Origin: Ekhidna lutea
Lineage (GTDB): Bacteria > Bacteroidota > Bacteroidia > Cytophagales > Cyclobacteriaceae
Assembly (NCBI RefSeq): GCF_900188325.1
Contig: NZ_FZPD01000004.1
Coordinates: 254,501-318,500, forward strand
Direction of reading: 5' to 3'
Length of the DNA stretch: 64,000 nucleotides
Shown here: positions 51,703 to 61,277 of the stretch, one piece after another
How the letters are laid out: every line of letters begins with the position of its first letter
Position numbering within the stretch: position 1 is the first letter of the stretch
Notes under the pieces: generated by a model
Databases searched by the model: none
The model's input: the letters and a program-made list of their open reading frames with translations, nothing else
Told to the model about the DNA's origin: nothing
Position numbers and translations under genes: made by a program

Positions 51703-53084
51703 AGGATATACCTGCTTAAATCTTTATCCTTCACAAGCCCAGCTAGCTTTTCCTGAACCATGTTCTTATCGATTACAATCTTAGCGTTTGGGCCAATGGT
51801 ATCTGGAATATCAAAGAGAATTTCGTTCAATAGCTTACTCATTACAGTATGCAATCTTCTGGCGCCAATGTTTTCGACATCCTCATTAATCTGAAATGCC
51901 ATTTCGGCTATCTCTTCCAAAGCCTCATCTTGAAACGTTAAACTAACCTCTTCTGAGGCCACCAATGCTTCATACTGCTTCGTTAGCGCATTTTTGGGTT
52001 CAGTCAAAATGCGTAGAAAATCAGCTTTGGTAAGATTATCTAACTCTACACGAATTGGAAAACGCCCTTGAAGCTCTGGAATTAGATCGGATGGCTTGCT
52101 AAAGTGAAAAGCACCGGCAGCTACAAACAGAATGTGGTCGGTATTGATAATCCCATACTTAGTGTTAACCGCACTTCCCTCAACGATAGGTAATAGGTCT
52201 CGCTGAACCCCTTCCCTACTAACATCTGGTCCTTTTCCTCCATCTCCTCCTTTTGCAATTTTATCTACCTCATCAATAAAGATGATACCAGTATTCTCAG
52301 CCTTGAAAATCGCTTCTTCCTTCACTTCATCCATATCGATCATCTTAGAAGCTTCTTCCTCAAGAAGGATTTTTCTAGCCTCTGAAATAGTTACCTTCCG
52401 CTTCTTTTTCTTCTTTGGCATCATATTCCCAATCATCTCCTGGATGTTGATCATAGAGGCTTCATCCATTCCCCCACCAATCATTCCGACATTTCCAGAG
52501 GGAGTCGCAGTAACATCAATCTCTATTTTTCGATCATCCAGTTCACCATTTCTTATTTTTTCTCTGAAACGAGCGCGTGTTTGCTCATTAAGCTCTACCT
52601 CATTCTCAGGTTCATCGCTTCCAATTTTGGTTGCATATGCATTAGGACTTCCTTTTAACGGTGGAATGAGTGCATCAAGAATGATCCCTTCAACTACCTC
52701 TGCCGCCTTTTCTTTCACTTCTTCCTTTTTGGCTATTTTCACCATGTTCACCGACTGCTCTACCAAATCCCGAACCATGCTTTCAACATCCCTTCCTACA
52801 TAGCCAACTTCAGTAAACTTTGAAGCCTCCACTTTGGTAAAGGGCGCATCAGCAATTTTTGCTAGTCTTCTTGCTATCTCCGTTTTACCAACGCCTGTAG
52901 AACCTATCAAAAGAATATTATTTGGAACGATCTCTCCCTGAATATCCTCCTTCACTTTCATTCTTCTCCACCTGTTTCGCAAAGCAATGGCTACATTTCT
53001 TTTGGCGTCTTTCTGGCCAATAATGTACTTATCAAGCTCTGCAACTATCTGTTTTGGTGTTAAATCGTTTTTTATATTGTTCAT
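51699..53084 (-). CDS. hslU: ATP-dependent protease ATPase subunit HslU
   Basis: 461 residues, AAA+ unfoldase of the HslUV protease. The Walker A is GSTGVGKTEIARR, the Walker B GIIFIDEVDK, the N-terminal signature LTPKQIVAELDKYIIGQ and the I domain about residues 110-240 (with a KKKKKRK patch). The C-terminal DLSRYIL tail, which docks into HslV, is intact, so an HslV partner is expected elsewhere in the genome, since none is in this window. Its ATG overlaps the porQ stop by 4 bases. Confidence 0.96.
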   Translation of the reverse strand: MNNIKNDLTPKQIVAELDKYIIGQKDAKRNVAIALRNRWRRMKVKEDIQGEIVPNNILLIGSTGVGKTEIARRLAKIADAPFTKVEASKFTEVGYVGRDVESMVRDLVEQSVNMVKIAKKEEVKEKAAEVVEGIILDALIPPLKGSPNAYATKIGSDEPENEVELNEQTRARFREKIRNGELDDRKIEIDVTATPSGNVGMIGGGMDEASMINIQEMIGNMMPKKKKKRKVTISEARKILLEEEASKMIDMDEVKEEAIFKAENTGIIFIDEVDKIAKGGDGGKGPDVSREGVQRDLLPIVEGSAVNTKYGIINTDHILFVAAGAFHFSKPSDLIPELQGRFPIRVELDNLTKADFLRILTEPKNALTKQYEALVASEEVSLTFQDEALEEIAEMAFQINEDVENIGARRLHTVMSKLLNEILFDIPDTIGPNAKIVIDKNMVQEKLAGLVKDKDLSRYIL

Positions 53085-54073
53085 AAAATCTTCTTAAAGT
53101 CGTTTAAATCTGTTCGAATACTGATAAAACTACTACCTCCAGAGACATGATAATTAGCTCTTGAAAATCGCATCTCCATTCGCTTTATTTTTATCATAAA
53201 TCCATATGAAAGTCCGGCACCTCCGCCAATTTCATCCAGCTTCAATTCCTGTTTTCGTTTATGATTATAACCAATTAGAAATTGGAAGTTCTCACTTAAC
53301 AACAATTCTGCCCCGAGGCTAATCCTTCTCATGACTTGATCAAGTCCGTTGCTTGACCTTCCTGTTGTATTATTTTCTTCCTCAAAATTTCGCTGTGTCA
53401 GATTCATAGAGGTTAGTGTAAATCTCAATGGCATGTATTGAGGCTTAAACGATGTACCCACCTTCACATCAAATGGTATTGTTTGTTCAATTGTTCCTGT
53501 ATATTCCGAAACTACTATACCCATATTTTCAAAAACCATACCTAAGGTCCAATGCTGATTGACTCTAAAAACACCTCCAATATCCATCAGCAAGGCAGTT
53601 GATGAATAAGTGTCAATGGCAGCATGTGAGAATTTTAAATTAGCTCCCAGCGAAAATGGACCCAACCTATGTGCTTTGCCAACCTGAAAAGTATAATCCT
53701 GTGCCTGAAATGTGCCGATACTATTGCCGGAATCATCAGTCATTTCAAATTCTCCATAATTGATATAGTTTACTCCCGCCACAAGCATGCCTGCTTTACT
53801 CGCATTAAACGAGTATGCTGCTGAATAGACGAATACATCAGCGAAATATGGATTCAAATGGAGAAAAAGATTTTTATCATTTACTGAATCAAGTGTGGCA
53901 GGATTCTCAAAAAACTGAGAAATATCACCGTCAGCCAAAGAAATCGATGTTCCGCCCAAAGCTGCTGCTCTTGGATTGGAGGTGAGATTTATTGACTGAA
54001 ATCCCCATTTTCCACCGATTTGTGACCACCCCAAAAAGGGTATTAAAAACAGTATTGCTATTAATGACTTCAA
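53081..54073 (-). CDS. porQ: Type IX secretion system protein PorQ
   Basis: 330 residues. Signal peptide (1-17, PFLGWSQ) and an outer-membrane barrel of the PorQ/FadL-like kind: SNPRAAALGGTSISLADGDI and SQFFENPATL at the N-terminus are the family hallmark, and it ends SSFISIRTDLNDF. PorQ cooperates with PorU, PorV and PorZ in attaching T9SS cargo at the cell surface. It is linked by 4-base overlaps to lon upstream and hslU downstream. Confidence 0.9.
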   Translation of the reverse strand: MKSLIAILFLIPFLGWSQIGGKWGFQSINLTSNPRAAALGGTSISLADGDISQFFENPATLDSVNDKNLFLHLNPYFADVFVYSAAYSFNASKAGMLVAGVNYINYGEFEMTDDSGNSIGTFQAQDYTFQVGKAHRLGPFSLGANLKFSHAAIDTYSSTALLMDIGGVFRVNQHWTLGMVFENMGIVVSEYTGTIEQTIPFDVKVGTSFKPQYMPLRFTLTSMNLTQRNFEEENNTTGRSSNGLDQVMRRISLGAELLLSENFQFLIGYNHKRKQELKLDEIGGGAGLSYGFMIKIKRMEMRFSRANYHVSGGSSFISIRTDLNDFKKIL

Positions 54074-56538
54074 TCTTTCTTTTCTTCCGGAAGAATAAAC
54101 TCGATCGGGTTGCTTGCTTTTTGCTTGGTTAACGCTATCTCAAGCACTTCAGGTACATATTCTACAAAGTGAATATTTAGACCTTTCAAATATTTCTCGT
54201 TAATCTCTTCAAGGTCTTTCTGATTACGCTTGCACATGATGATCTCTTTAATCCCTGCTCTCCGTGCAGCAAGTATCTTTTCTTTGATTCCACCAACAGG
54301 GAGCACTTTTCCTCTCAGGGTAATTTCACCTGTCATCGCTAGCTGTTTCTTCACTTTTCTTTGTGTGAAAACAGACGCAAGAGATGTAAGCATCGTAATC
54401 CCTGCTGAAGGCCCATCTTTTGGAATCGCTCCCGCGGGTACGTGAACATGAAGGTCGTAATGATCAAAGACACGATGATCTATACCGATGGATTCAGAGT
54501 GAGATCTTAAATAAGAAAGAGCCGCAACGGCTGATTCTTTCATTACATCTCCCAGCTGACCCGAAAGTGTCAACTTGCCTTTACCGCGGCTAAGAGAAGA
54601 TTCGATAAATAAAATATCTCCACCGGAAGGCGTCCAGGCTAGGCCAGTAACTACTCCAGGGACAGAATTATCTTCATAATTGTCCTTATCGAAAATTTCA
54701 GGTCCCAAAATTTCACGAACTCTATTATCATTTATCTTAGAATCGTATTCTTCTTCCATCGCCACAGATTTGGCAACTGAACGAATCACTGATGCAACCT
54801 TACGTTCTAAGCTCCTTACACCGGATTCTCGCGTATAGTCATTTACCAATTTTGTGATCGCTGATTTGTCAAAAGAAATGTCAGATGCTTTTAATCCGTG
54901 CTCTTTACGCTGCTTCGGGATCAGATGCTTTTTAGCAATCTCTACCTTTTCCTCCAAGGTGTAGCCACTAATGTCAATAATTTCCATCCGGTCACGCAAA
55001 GCAGGCTGTATGCTATCCAGCGAATTTGCAGTAGCGATGAATAATACCTTTGATAAGTCATAGTCAACTTCCAGGTAATTATCCTTAAAAGTAGAATTCT
55101 GTTCCGGGTCCAAAACTTCTAGAAGTGCTGACGATGGATCTCCTCTAAAATCAGAGCTTACCTTGTCAATTTCGTCTAGTATAAACACCGGGTTGGATGA
55201 CTTAGCTCTATTCAAATTTTGGATAATCTTACCAGGCATAGCTCCGATATACGTTTTTCTATGACCTCTTACCTCAGCTTCGTCATGCACACCTCCCAAT
55301 GACATCCGCACGTATTTTCTATTCAACGAATCAGCTATCGATTTTCCCAAAGAAGTCTTGCCTACCCCGGGAGGACCATACAGGCAAAGAATAGGTCCTT
55401 TCAAATCTTTTTTTAGCTTTCTGACTGCTAAATATTCAATGATACGATCTTTCACTTTCTCCAAGCCAAAGTGATCTCGATCAAGCACCTTTCGTGCATT
55501 TTTTAGGTCAAAATTATCCTCTGTTACTTCGTTCCACGGGAGGTCAACCAGGAGTTCCACATAGCTCATAGCTACAGGGAATTCAGCTGCTGCGGGATTC
55601 ATCCTGGAGATTTTATCTAGCTCCTTTTCAAAGTGATCTTTCACCTCTGCGGGCCAATCTTTCTTTTCTCCTCTTTTTCGCAGCGCTTCTACTTCCTGAT
55701 CTGGCCCATCCTGACCCAATTCATCTTGTAGAATTCTGATCTGCTGACGCAAAAAATAGTCTCTTTGCTGCTGGTCAATATCCGTATGCACTTTTTCCTG
55801 GATCTCATGCTTTAGCTCCAGCATTTGCAAGTCTTTTAGCATGAACTGCAAAAGCTTCTCTGATCGCTGTTTGGGATCATCTATTTCAAGCAACATCTGC
55901 TTGTCGTTGACCTCCGCATTCACATTCGAAGAAAGGAAATGTGTTAGGAAATTAAAGTTGTCGATGTTATCAACGGCAACTCTGGCTTCTTTCGGAATCT
56001 CCGGGCTCAAGCCCATGATTTTTGTAGCCGTATCCTTAAGCGATTGAATGATCGCTTTTTGTTCCTTTTTTGAAAGTGCATTTGGAAGATCCGGAACCGT
56101 GTGATACTTCACAATATGATGCGGGTCTTCCTGAACCTGCTCAGATATCTTAAATCTTTTCTGCCCCTGAATAATAATGGTGGTATTCCCATCAGGCAAG
56201 ACAATCATTTTTAAAATTTTTGCAATTGTGCCCACCTCAAACAAGTCAGTAAACTGAGGATCCTCTGTTTTCACATTTTTTTGTGCAAGAACCCCAATAA
56301 TCCTGTCTCCTCTATAGGCTTTCTTTACAAGCCGTATGGACTTGGTCCTACCTACTGTTATAGGTAAAACAACTCCAGGGAAAAGTACTGTATTGCGTAT
56401 TGGCAGAATAGGAAGATTTTCAGGAAGATCAGCTTCAGACATCTGACTATCCTCCGGAGAAATGATTTGTATCAGTTCCTCAGAATCCTCATCTGCAAAT
56501 TCAGGTATAAATATTGATTTCAAATTAGCGTCGTTCAT
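54070..56538 (-). CDS. lon: ATP-dependent Lon protease
   Basis: 822 residues from the ATG at 56538 (ten further codons to 56568 add no conserved sequence). N-terminal substrate domain (LPILPIRNTVLFPGVVLPI), AAA+ domain with Walker A GPPGVGKTSLGKS and Walker B VFILDEIDK, and a C-terminal peptidase whose Ser is in PKDGPSAGI and Lys in GIKEKILAARRAG. It degrades misfolded and regulatory proteins. A TTTG-N21-TACCTTTC promoter lies upstream (56586-56618), and the gene heads the lon-porQ-hslU message. Confidence 0.97.
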   Translation of the reverse strand: MNDANLKSIFIPEFADEDSEELIQIISPEDSQMSEADLPENLPILPIRNTVLFPGVVLPITVGRTKSIRLVKKAYRGDRIIGVLAQKNVKTEDPQFTDLFEVGTIAKILKMIVLPDGNTTIIIQGQKRFKISEQVQEDPHHIVKYHTVPDLPNALSKKEQKAIIQSLKDTATKIMGLSPEIPKEARVAVDNIDNFNFLTHFLSSNVNAEVNDKQMLLEIDDPKQRSEKLLQFMLKDLQMLELKHEIQEKVHTDIDQQQRDYFLRQQIRILQDELGQDGPDQEVEALRKRGEKKDWPAEVKDHFEKELDKISRMNPAAAEFPVAMSYVELLVDLPWNEVTEDNFDLKNARKVLDRDHFGLEKVKDRIIEYLAVRKLKKDLKGPILCLYGPPGVGKTSLGKSIADSLNRKYVRMSLGGVHDEAEVRGHRKTYIGAMPGKIIQNLNRAKSSNPVFILDEIDKVSSDFRGDPSSALLEVLDPEQNSTFKDNYLEVDYDLSKVLFIATANSLDSIQPALRDRMEIIDISGYTLEEKVEIAKKHLIPKQRKEHGLKASDISFDKSAITKLVNDYTRESGVRSLERKVASVIRSVAKSVAMEEEYDSKINDNRVREILGPEIFDKDNYEDNSVPGVVTGLAWTPSGGDILFIESSLSRGKGKLTLSGQLGDVMKESAVAALSYLRSHSESIGIDHRVFDHYDLHVHVPAGAIPKDGPSAGITMLTSLASVFTQRKVKKQLAMTGEITLRGKVLPVGGIKEKILAARRAGIKEIIMCKRNQKDLEEINEKYLKGLNIHFVEYVPEVLEIALTKQKASNPIEFILPEEKKD

Positions 56539-56585
56539 AAAATGCCAATGTGTCATATAATTGTACACATCCCCTTGTGGAAAGG

Positions 56586-56618
56586 GAAAGGTACATAATT
56601 GTCAATCCCTGTGCCAAA
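56586..56618 (-). promoter_or_regulatory. Bacteroidota-type promoter for lon-porQ-hslU
   Basis: On the minus strand TTTG (56618-56615), 21 bases, then TACCTTTC (56593-56586), 7 of 8 to TAnnTTTG. The leader to the ATG at 56538 is about 40 bases. Confidence 0.6.
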
Positions 56619-56684
56619 GTGGGTATGCGTTCTAAATAGTGCTAACTTTAATTTATTTTTAATTTTTACTGACGAATCGACAGC

Positions 56685-58685
56685 ATGCGCCGTATTTTCA
56701 ATCGCCATATTGGACTTTTTTTAGTTCTCGTCACTTTTAGCGTTGCTGCTCAAAAGGGACGTAAGGAGGTACAAATAATTACGGATTCAATCCCAAAGGA
56801 TGTCGTTTTTAATGCATACGAGTTTAAGGGGATTAATAAATACCCTGAATATTTCAACAAGCAGAAGCTCGAACGCATCTATAAACTGGATCAGGAAGAA
56901 AATTGGGAAGAGCTATATGATGCATTAAAAGACTATGTGAGCCGATTTGGTATTCGTAATTTCTACAAAGACACTAGGCTAATATGGCAACTAGCAAAAA
57001 TGACTGAACTTTTCGGTGATCCGGAAGAAGCAATGACTTTATACCGAATGGTGCTTAGACATCATTATCAGGGAATCAACATCAAGGAAATTGAGCTTTA
57101 CTACGATTCACTAAACAGACAAGCTGCCGAGCAGTTTGTGCCAATTGATTATTACTATGAACTCGTAGAACATCGCAAACTCATTGATACACTGCAGCCA
57201 CCGCGAGGTGTATTATTAAATATGGGGATGCTCGTAAATAGTTCCAGTGCAGATTATGGACCCTCGCTCAATATTCACAATGATATTTTAGTTTTCACCT
57301 CGAAACGTAAGAAGGTAGATGAAACCATCCGGTTTAGAGAAGATGAGGATTTATTTTTTAGTCGTAAAGACGCTTATGGTACCTGGTCAAAAGCCAAACC
57401 AATTCCAAAGCTCAATTCACATTACAATGAAGGCTCTCCATGTCTAAGTGGAGATGGGAAAACATTGGTTTTTTCACGGTGTGATTCTCCGGATTCTTAT
57501 GGAGATTGTGACTTGTTCATGGCCACCTTGCAGGAAGACAGCACCTGGACTCGACCTGAGAACCTGGGAGTAAGCGTCAATAGCCTGGCCTGGGACTCCC
57601 ACCCTGCCCTTTCGCATAAGGGAGATACCCTATTCTTTTCATCGGATAGATTAGGTGGATTCGGTTTGGCAGATATTTACTACACTACGCGTGATGAAAG
57701 AGGAAGGTGGTCTGCAGCAATGAATATGGGACCGGTAATCAATACCAGACAAAATGATGTGAGTCCATTTTATCATCCGGTCTATGAAGTATTGTATTTC
57801 AGCTCAAATGGTCAGCTTTACAATTTTGGAGAATTTGATATCTACAAGGCATATCATGTGGATGGCTACTGGACAGAACCGCAAAACATTGGTCCCTTAG
57901 TTAATGGACGAGGTAGTGAATTTTATTTTACCATAGATTCTGAATCAGAATTACTCTTTTATGCGCGATCATCAACAAGGGATTTAAATAAACAAGACAT
58001 CTATTCATTTCCATTGCCAATGGAGGCTCAGCCGGAAGCTACCACAACTGTGACGGGAACATTAACTGATTCATTAACTGGTGTCCCTTTTGAAGGGATC
58101 GTATCAATTATAGACCTGGATAAAGGAAACGAAGTAGCTCCCAAATTCCTCAAGGCGGACGGCTCCTTTGAATTTGAATTGATCAACCAAAGAAACTACT
58201 TACTAATCTTGCAGGGAGATGATTTTTTCAGAATTGAAGAGGTCTTCTACTTGGATGGGCCAATGGAACTCAACACAGTGACCGAGCCTCTTGTATCCAA
58301 AATGAAATTTGAATCTATTGAATTTGATGTAGGGAAAGCAGAGTTAAAAACAGAGATGTATGCTGATCTTAATAAGGTGGTCAACTTTCTATATGATAAC
58401 ATAGATTTCAAGCTCAAGATTTCCGGTCATACCGATTCAGTTGGGGATCCCGAGAAAAATCTTCAGCTCTCAAAAGAGCGAGCTCAAAACATTAGGGATT
58501 ACATCGTGATTTTTGCCGGCATCATTGAAGAGCGGGTAAAGGCTGAAGGGTATGGTGACACTCAGCCCATTGTTGAAAATGAAGTGACAGAAGCAGACAG
58601 GAAACTCAACCGAAGAGTTGAATTTGAAATTTATAGAGAAGCTCCTCCGACAGAAGAATCAGAGGAGTCTTCAAATGATTTTTAG
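56685..58685 (+). CDS. OmpA-family protein with TPR, PD40 propeller and regulatory-like domain (PorE-like)
   Basis: 666 residues. Signal peptide (1-22, TFSVAAQ), helical TPR-like region (about 55-150), PD40 repeats (about 180-440: PALSHKGDTLFFSSDRLGGF, SPCLSGDGKTLVFSRCD), a carboxypeptidase-regulatory-like domain (about 450-535) and an OmpA peptidoglycan-binding domain (about 545-650: ISGHTDSVGDP, LSKERAQ). This is the PorE arrangement of the type IX system. Position next to porQ (across the lon promoter) makes it the better PorE candidate of the two in the window. The tail is acidic. Confidence 0.87.
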   Translation: MRRIFNRHIGLFLVLVTFSVAAQKGRKEVQIITDSIPKDVVFNAYEFKGINKYPEYFNKQKLERIYKLDQEENWEELYDALKDYVSRFGIRNFYKDTRLIWQLAKMTELFGDPEEAMTLYRMVLRHHYQGINIKEIELYYDSLNRQAAEQFVPIDYYYELVEHRKLIDTLQPPRGVLLNMGMLVNSSSADYGPSLNIHNDILVFTSKRKKVDETIRFREDEDLFFSRKDAYGTWSKAKPIPKLNSHYNEGSPCLSGDGKTLVFSRCDSPDSYGDCDLFMATLQEDSTWTRPENLGVSVNSLAWDSHPALSHKGDTLFFSSDRLGGFGLADIYYTTRDERGRWSAAMNMGPVINTRQNDVSPFYHPVYEVLYFSSNGQLYNFGEFDIYKAYHVDGYWTEPQNIGPLVNGRGSEFYFTIDSESELLFYARSSTRDLNKQDIYSFPLPMEAQPEATTTVTGTLTDSLTGVPFEGIVSIIDLDKGNEVAPKFLKADGSFEFELINQRNYLLILQGDDFFRIEEVFYLDGPMELNTVTEPLVSKMKFESIEFDVGKAELKTEMYADLNKVVNFLYDNIDFKLKISGHTDSVGDPEKNLQLSKERAQNIRDYIVIFAGIIEERVKAEGYGDTQPIVENEVTEADRKLNRRVEFEIYREAPPTEESEESSNDF

Positions 58686-59995
58686 AATAAGCTTATTGTG
58701 TCATTAATGATGACAAAAGCCATCAATGAAAGCAGTATAACCATTCCAACCTTTTGTGCATTTTCAAGGAATCGATCGGATGGTTTTCTACCCGTTACTA
58801 TTTCCCAGGTAAGAAAAACCACGTGACCTCCATCAAGCGCTGGTATAGGTAAGAAATTCATAAATGCCAGCACCATTGAGAGTAGGCCAACAATTCTCCA
58901 GAAATTATTCCAATCCCAGGTGCCTCCAAAAAAGGTTGCAATTTTAATCGGACCTGAAAGTGATTTTCTTACATCAACATCACCTGCAAACATCTTTTTG
59001 AAGCCTTTGATATTGAGCCATACTACTGCAAACGCATTATATGTTCCTTCACTTAAAGCCTCTCCAAATGAAAAGTCTCTGATTACATAATCGAGCTCGT
59101 CCTTTGGTTGAAATCCAATCGTCCCATCAGAGTCGACATCTGCATTTTTCTCTACTATTTTACCTTCACGCTCTATTTTTAGAGTAACCTGCTCTGTTTT
59201 AAAAGAATCTAAAGCTTTAGATAACTGATCAAAATAAATAGTCTCTACACCATTTACACTCAGTATTCTGTCACCGGCCTCAAGGCCTGCTTTATCTGCA
59301 TTTGAGCCTGCAATGACTTTCCCTACAGAGTACTTCCATCTAGGAGTGATTACGTTGATCCGATTATTTTTGTCGGCAAACTTGTCAATGAAGTCATTCG
59401 GCATTTCCACGCGAACCTCATTACCGTCTCGTAAAACTGTGTAATAATTGTCCGATCCTAGCAATAAATCCGGACTTAGCAGGTCCGAAAATCTTTCATA
59501 GCTCTGGCCATTTATTGCTAATACTTTATCTCCGGTCTTAAACCCAAGTTGTTCTCCAAGATCATATGCCACAATACCATGCTCGTTGAGTTTTTCCTGA
59601 GGTAAATACGCCTCGCCATTAGCCAGAGCCAGTCCAATGAAGATGATAATTCCTGTGACTACATTTACGATGATACCGCCCATCATAACAATTAATCTCT
59701 GCCATGCTGGTTTCGCTCGAAACTCATACGGTTCAGGCTCAGCACTCATGGATTTAGTATCCAATGACTCATCAATCATCCCGGTAATTTTCACGAACCC
59801 ACCTAGTGGGATGGCTCCAATGGAGTATTCGGTTTCACCGATCTGCTTACCCCAAATTTTTGGAGGAAATCCAATTGAAAATTTTTCTACGCGCATCCCA
59901 AAAGCCTTGGCAGCAACCATATGCCCCCACTCGTGCACCCCTACTAAAATTGACAACCCTAACAGGAGCTGCCCAACCATTATTAATGTTTCCAT
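58682..59995 (-). CDS. rseP: RseP-type site-2 (intramembrane) zinc metalloprotease
   Basis: 437 residues. The zinc motif HEWGH is at 21-25 in the first membrane helix, with the third ligand in NFLPIPALDGGHV near residue 380. Two PDZ domains lie between (about 130-200 and 215-290; VIAGSNADKAGLEAGDRIL is clear). It cuts membrane-spanning regulators such as anti-sigma factors in the envelope response, so the ECF system at 35267 is a possible client. It follows dxr directly and converges on the PorE-like gene (TTAG stop overlap). Confidence 0.95.
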   Translation of the reverse strand: METLIMVGQLLLGLSILVGVHEWGHMVAAKAFGMRVEKFSIGFPPKIWGKQIGETEYSIGAIPLGGFVKITGMIDESLDTKSMSAEPEPYEFRAKPAWQRLIVMMGGIIVNVVTGIIIFIGLALANGEAYLPQEKLNEHGIVAYDLGEQLGFKTGDKVLAINGQSYERFSDLLSPDLLLGSDNYYTVLRDGNEVRVEMPNDFIDKFADKNNRINVITPRWKYSVGKVIAGSNADKAGLEAGDRILSVNGVETIYFDQLSKALDSFKTEQVTLKIEREGKIVEKNADVDSDGTIGFQPKDELDYVIRDFSFGEALSEGTYNAFAVVWLNIKGFKKMFAGDVDVRKSLSGPIKIATFFGGTWDWNNFWRIVGLLSMVLAFMNFLPIPALDGGHVVFLTWEIVTGRKPSDRFLENAQKVGMVILLSLMAFVIINDTISLF

Positions 59996-61150
59996 CTATC
60001 TAATCAATTCGAGCGCTTTTGCCCGTGTTTCTTTGTCTGTTTGTATAAAATCTTCTAATTCAGGATTGCGAATATAGCTTACCTTTTTCAGGCAGTTTTC
60101 AATAACATCCGAAATCTCGAGGAAGCCCACCTTATCTTCCAGGAATCCTTGAACAGCGATTTCGTTTGCTGCGTTCAAAATACATGGCTGATTTCCTCCC
60201 TCCTTTGCAACTTCAAAAGCAAGACCAAGGTTACGAAAAGTATCTATATCTGGCTTCTCAAAGGTTAATTGCGGGTAATCCAGAAAATTAAATCGAGGAA
60301 AATCTGCTTTTAATCTCTCAGGATAAGTAAGTGCAAACTGAATCGGTACCCGCATATCAGGCAGCCCCATTTGCGCCTTCATAGAGGCATCTTCAAACTG
60401 CACAATGGAGTGTATGATTGATTGAGGATGAACGACCACCTCAATCTGATCCAAAGAAACACCAAACAGCCATTTTGCCTCAATCACTTCAAGCCCTTTA
60501 TTCATCATGGTAGCAGAATCAATGGTAATTTTTGCTCCCATGTCCCAATTCGGGTGCTTTAAAGCTTGCTCTTTAGTTACCTCTTGCAAAAGACTTCTAT
60601 CCTTGCCTCTAAATGGTCCACCTGATGCTGTAAGAATCAGTTTTTCTATGGGGTTTTGAAACTCACCAACCAGGCACTGAAAAATGGCCGAATGCTCTGA
60701 GTCAACAGGAAGGATGTTTACGCTCCTTTCTTGTGCAAGCTTGGTAATTAATTCACCAGCAACAACCAACGTTTCTTTATTCGCAAGTGCGATTGTTTTG
60801 CCGGCATTAATGGCTCTGATTGTTGGTAGCAAACCGGAATACCCTACAAGTGCTGTCAAAACTAAATCTATTGTCTCCATCTCCACTACTGATGCGAGCG
60901 CATTTTCTCCCGCATAAACTTTAATGTCTTGAGGATCCAATACATCAAAAACTTGCTGATAAAGGGCTTCATTGCCGATCACTACGCAATTGGGTTTAAA
61001 TTCCAATGCCTGTGTTATTAACAGTTCGGCGCTATTTTGTGCTGTCAAAACCTCTACCTCAAAATTTTCCGGATGACGTTTAATTACATCAAGAGCCTGT
61101 GTGCCAATTGAGCCTGTAGAGCCTAAAATGGCAATGTTACGTTTCTTCAT
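59996..61150 (-). CDS. dxr: 1-deoxy-D-xylulose-5-phosphate reductoisomerase
   Basis: 384 residues. It converts DXP to MEP in the non-mevalonate isoprenoid pathway, using NADPH and a divalent metal. The NADPH motif is GSTGSIGTQALDV near the start; LPVDSEHSAIFQCL carries the metal and substrate ligands, and LTASGGPFRGKD and NKGLEVIEAKWLF are other signatures. It begins the dxr-rseP unit and has a promoter match at 61190-61218. Confidence 0.97.
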   Translation of the reverse strand: MKKRNIAILGSTGSIGTQALDVIKRHPENFEVEVLTAQNSAELLITQALEFKPNCVVIGNEALYQQVFDVLDPQDIKVYAGENALASVVEMETIDLVLTALVGYSGLLPTIRAINAGKTIALANKETLVVAGELITKLAQERSVNILPVDSEHSAIFQCLVGEFQNPIEKLILTASGGPFRGKDRSLLQEVTKEQALKHPNWDMGAKITIDSATMMNKGLEVIEAKWLFGVSLDQIEVVVHPQSIIHSIVQFEDASMKAQMGLPDMRVPIQFALTYPERLKADFPRFNFLDYPQLTFEKPDIDTFRNLGLAFEVAKEGGNQPCILNAANEIAVQGFLEDKVGFLEISDVIENCLKKVSYIRNPELEDFIQTDKETRAKALELIR

Positions 61151-61189
61151 TTATTCGCTGCTGCCTACCTTTTTCTTTAAAACAGTCGA

Positions 61190-61218
61190 CAAAGGTAAGA
61201 GTTTGCAATTTTTAACAA
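61190..61218 (-). promoter_or_regulatory. Bacteroidota-type promoter for dxr-rseP
   Basis: On the minus strand TTG (61218-61216), 18 bases, then TACCTTTG (61197-61190), a perfect -7 box. The leader to the ATG at 61150 is about 30-35 bases. Confidence 0.6.
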
Positions 61219-61277
61219 TCCAATGGAATATTTTTTGAGAAATGTAAGTTTATTTTTCAACCGGTAAATTTTCAATT

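Noticed and set aside
52282-52803. 173-codon plus-strand frame inside hslU
   Set aside because: Composition (Ser, Phe, Ile, Pro) is that of an antisense shadow; hslU is fully conserved on the other strand.
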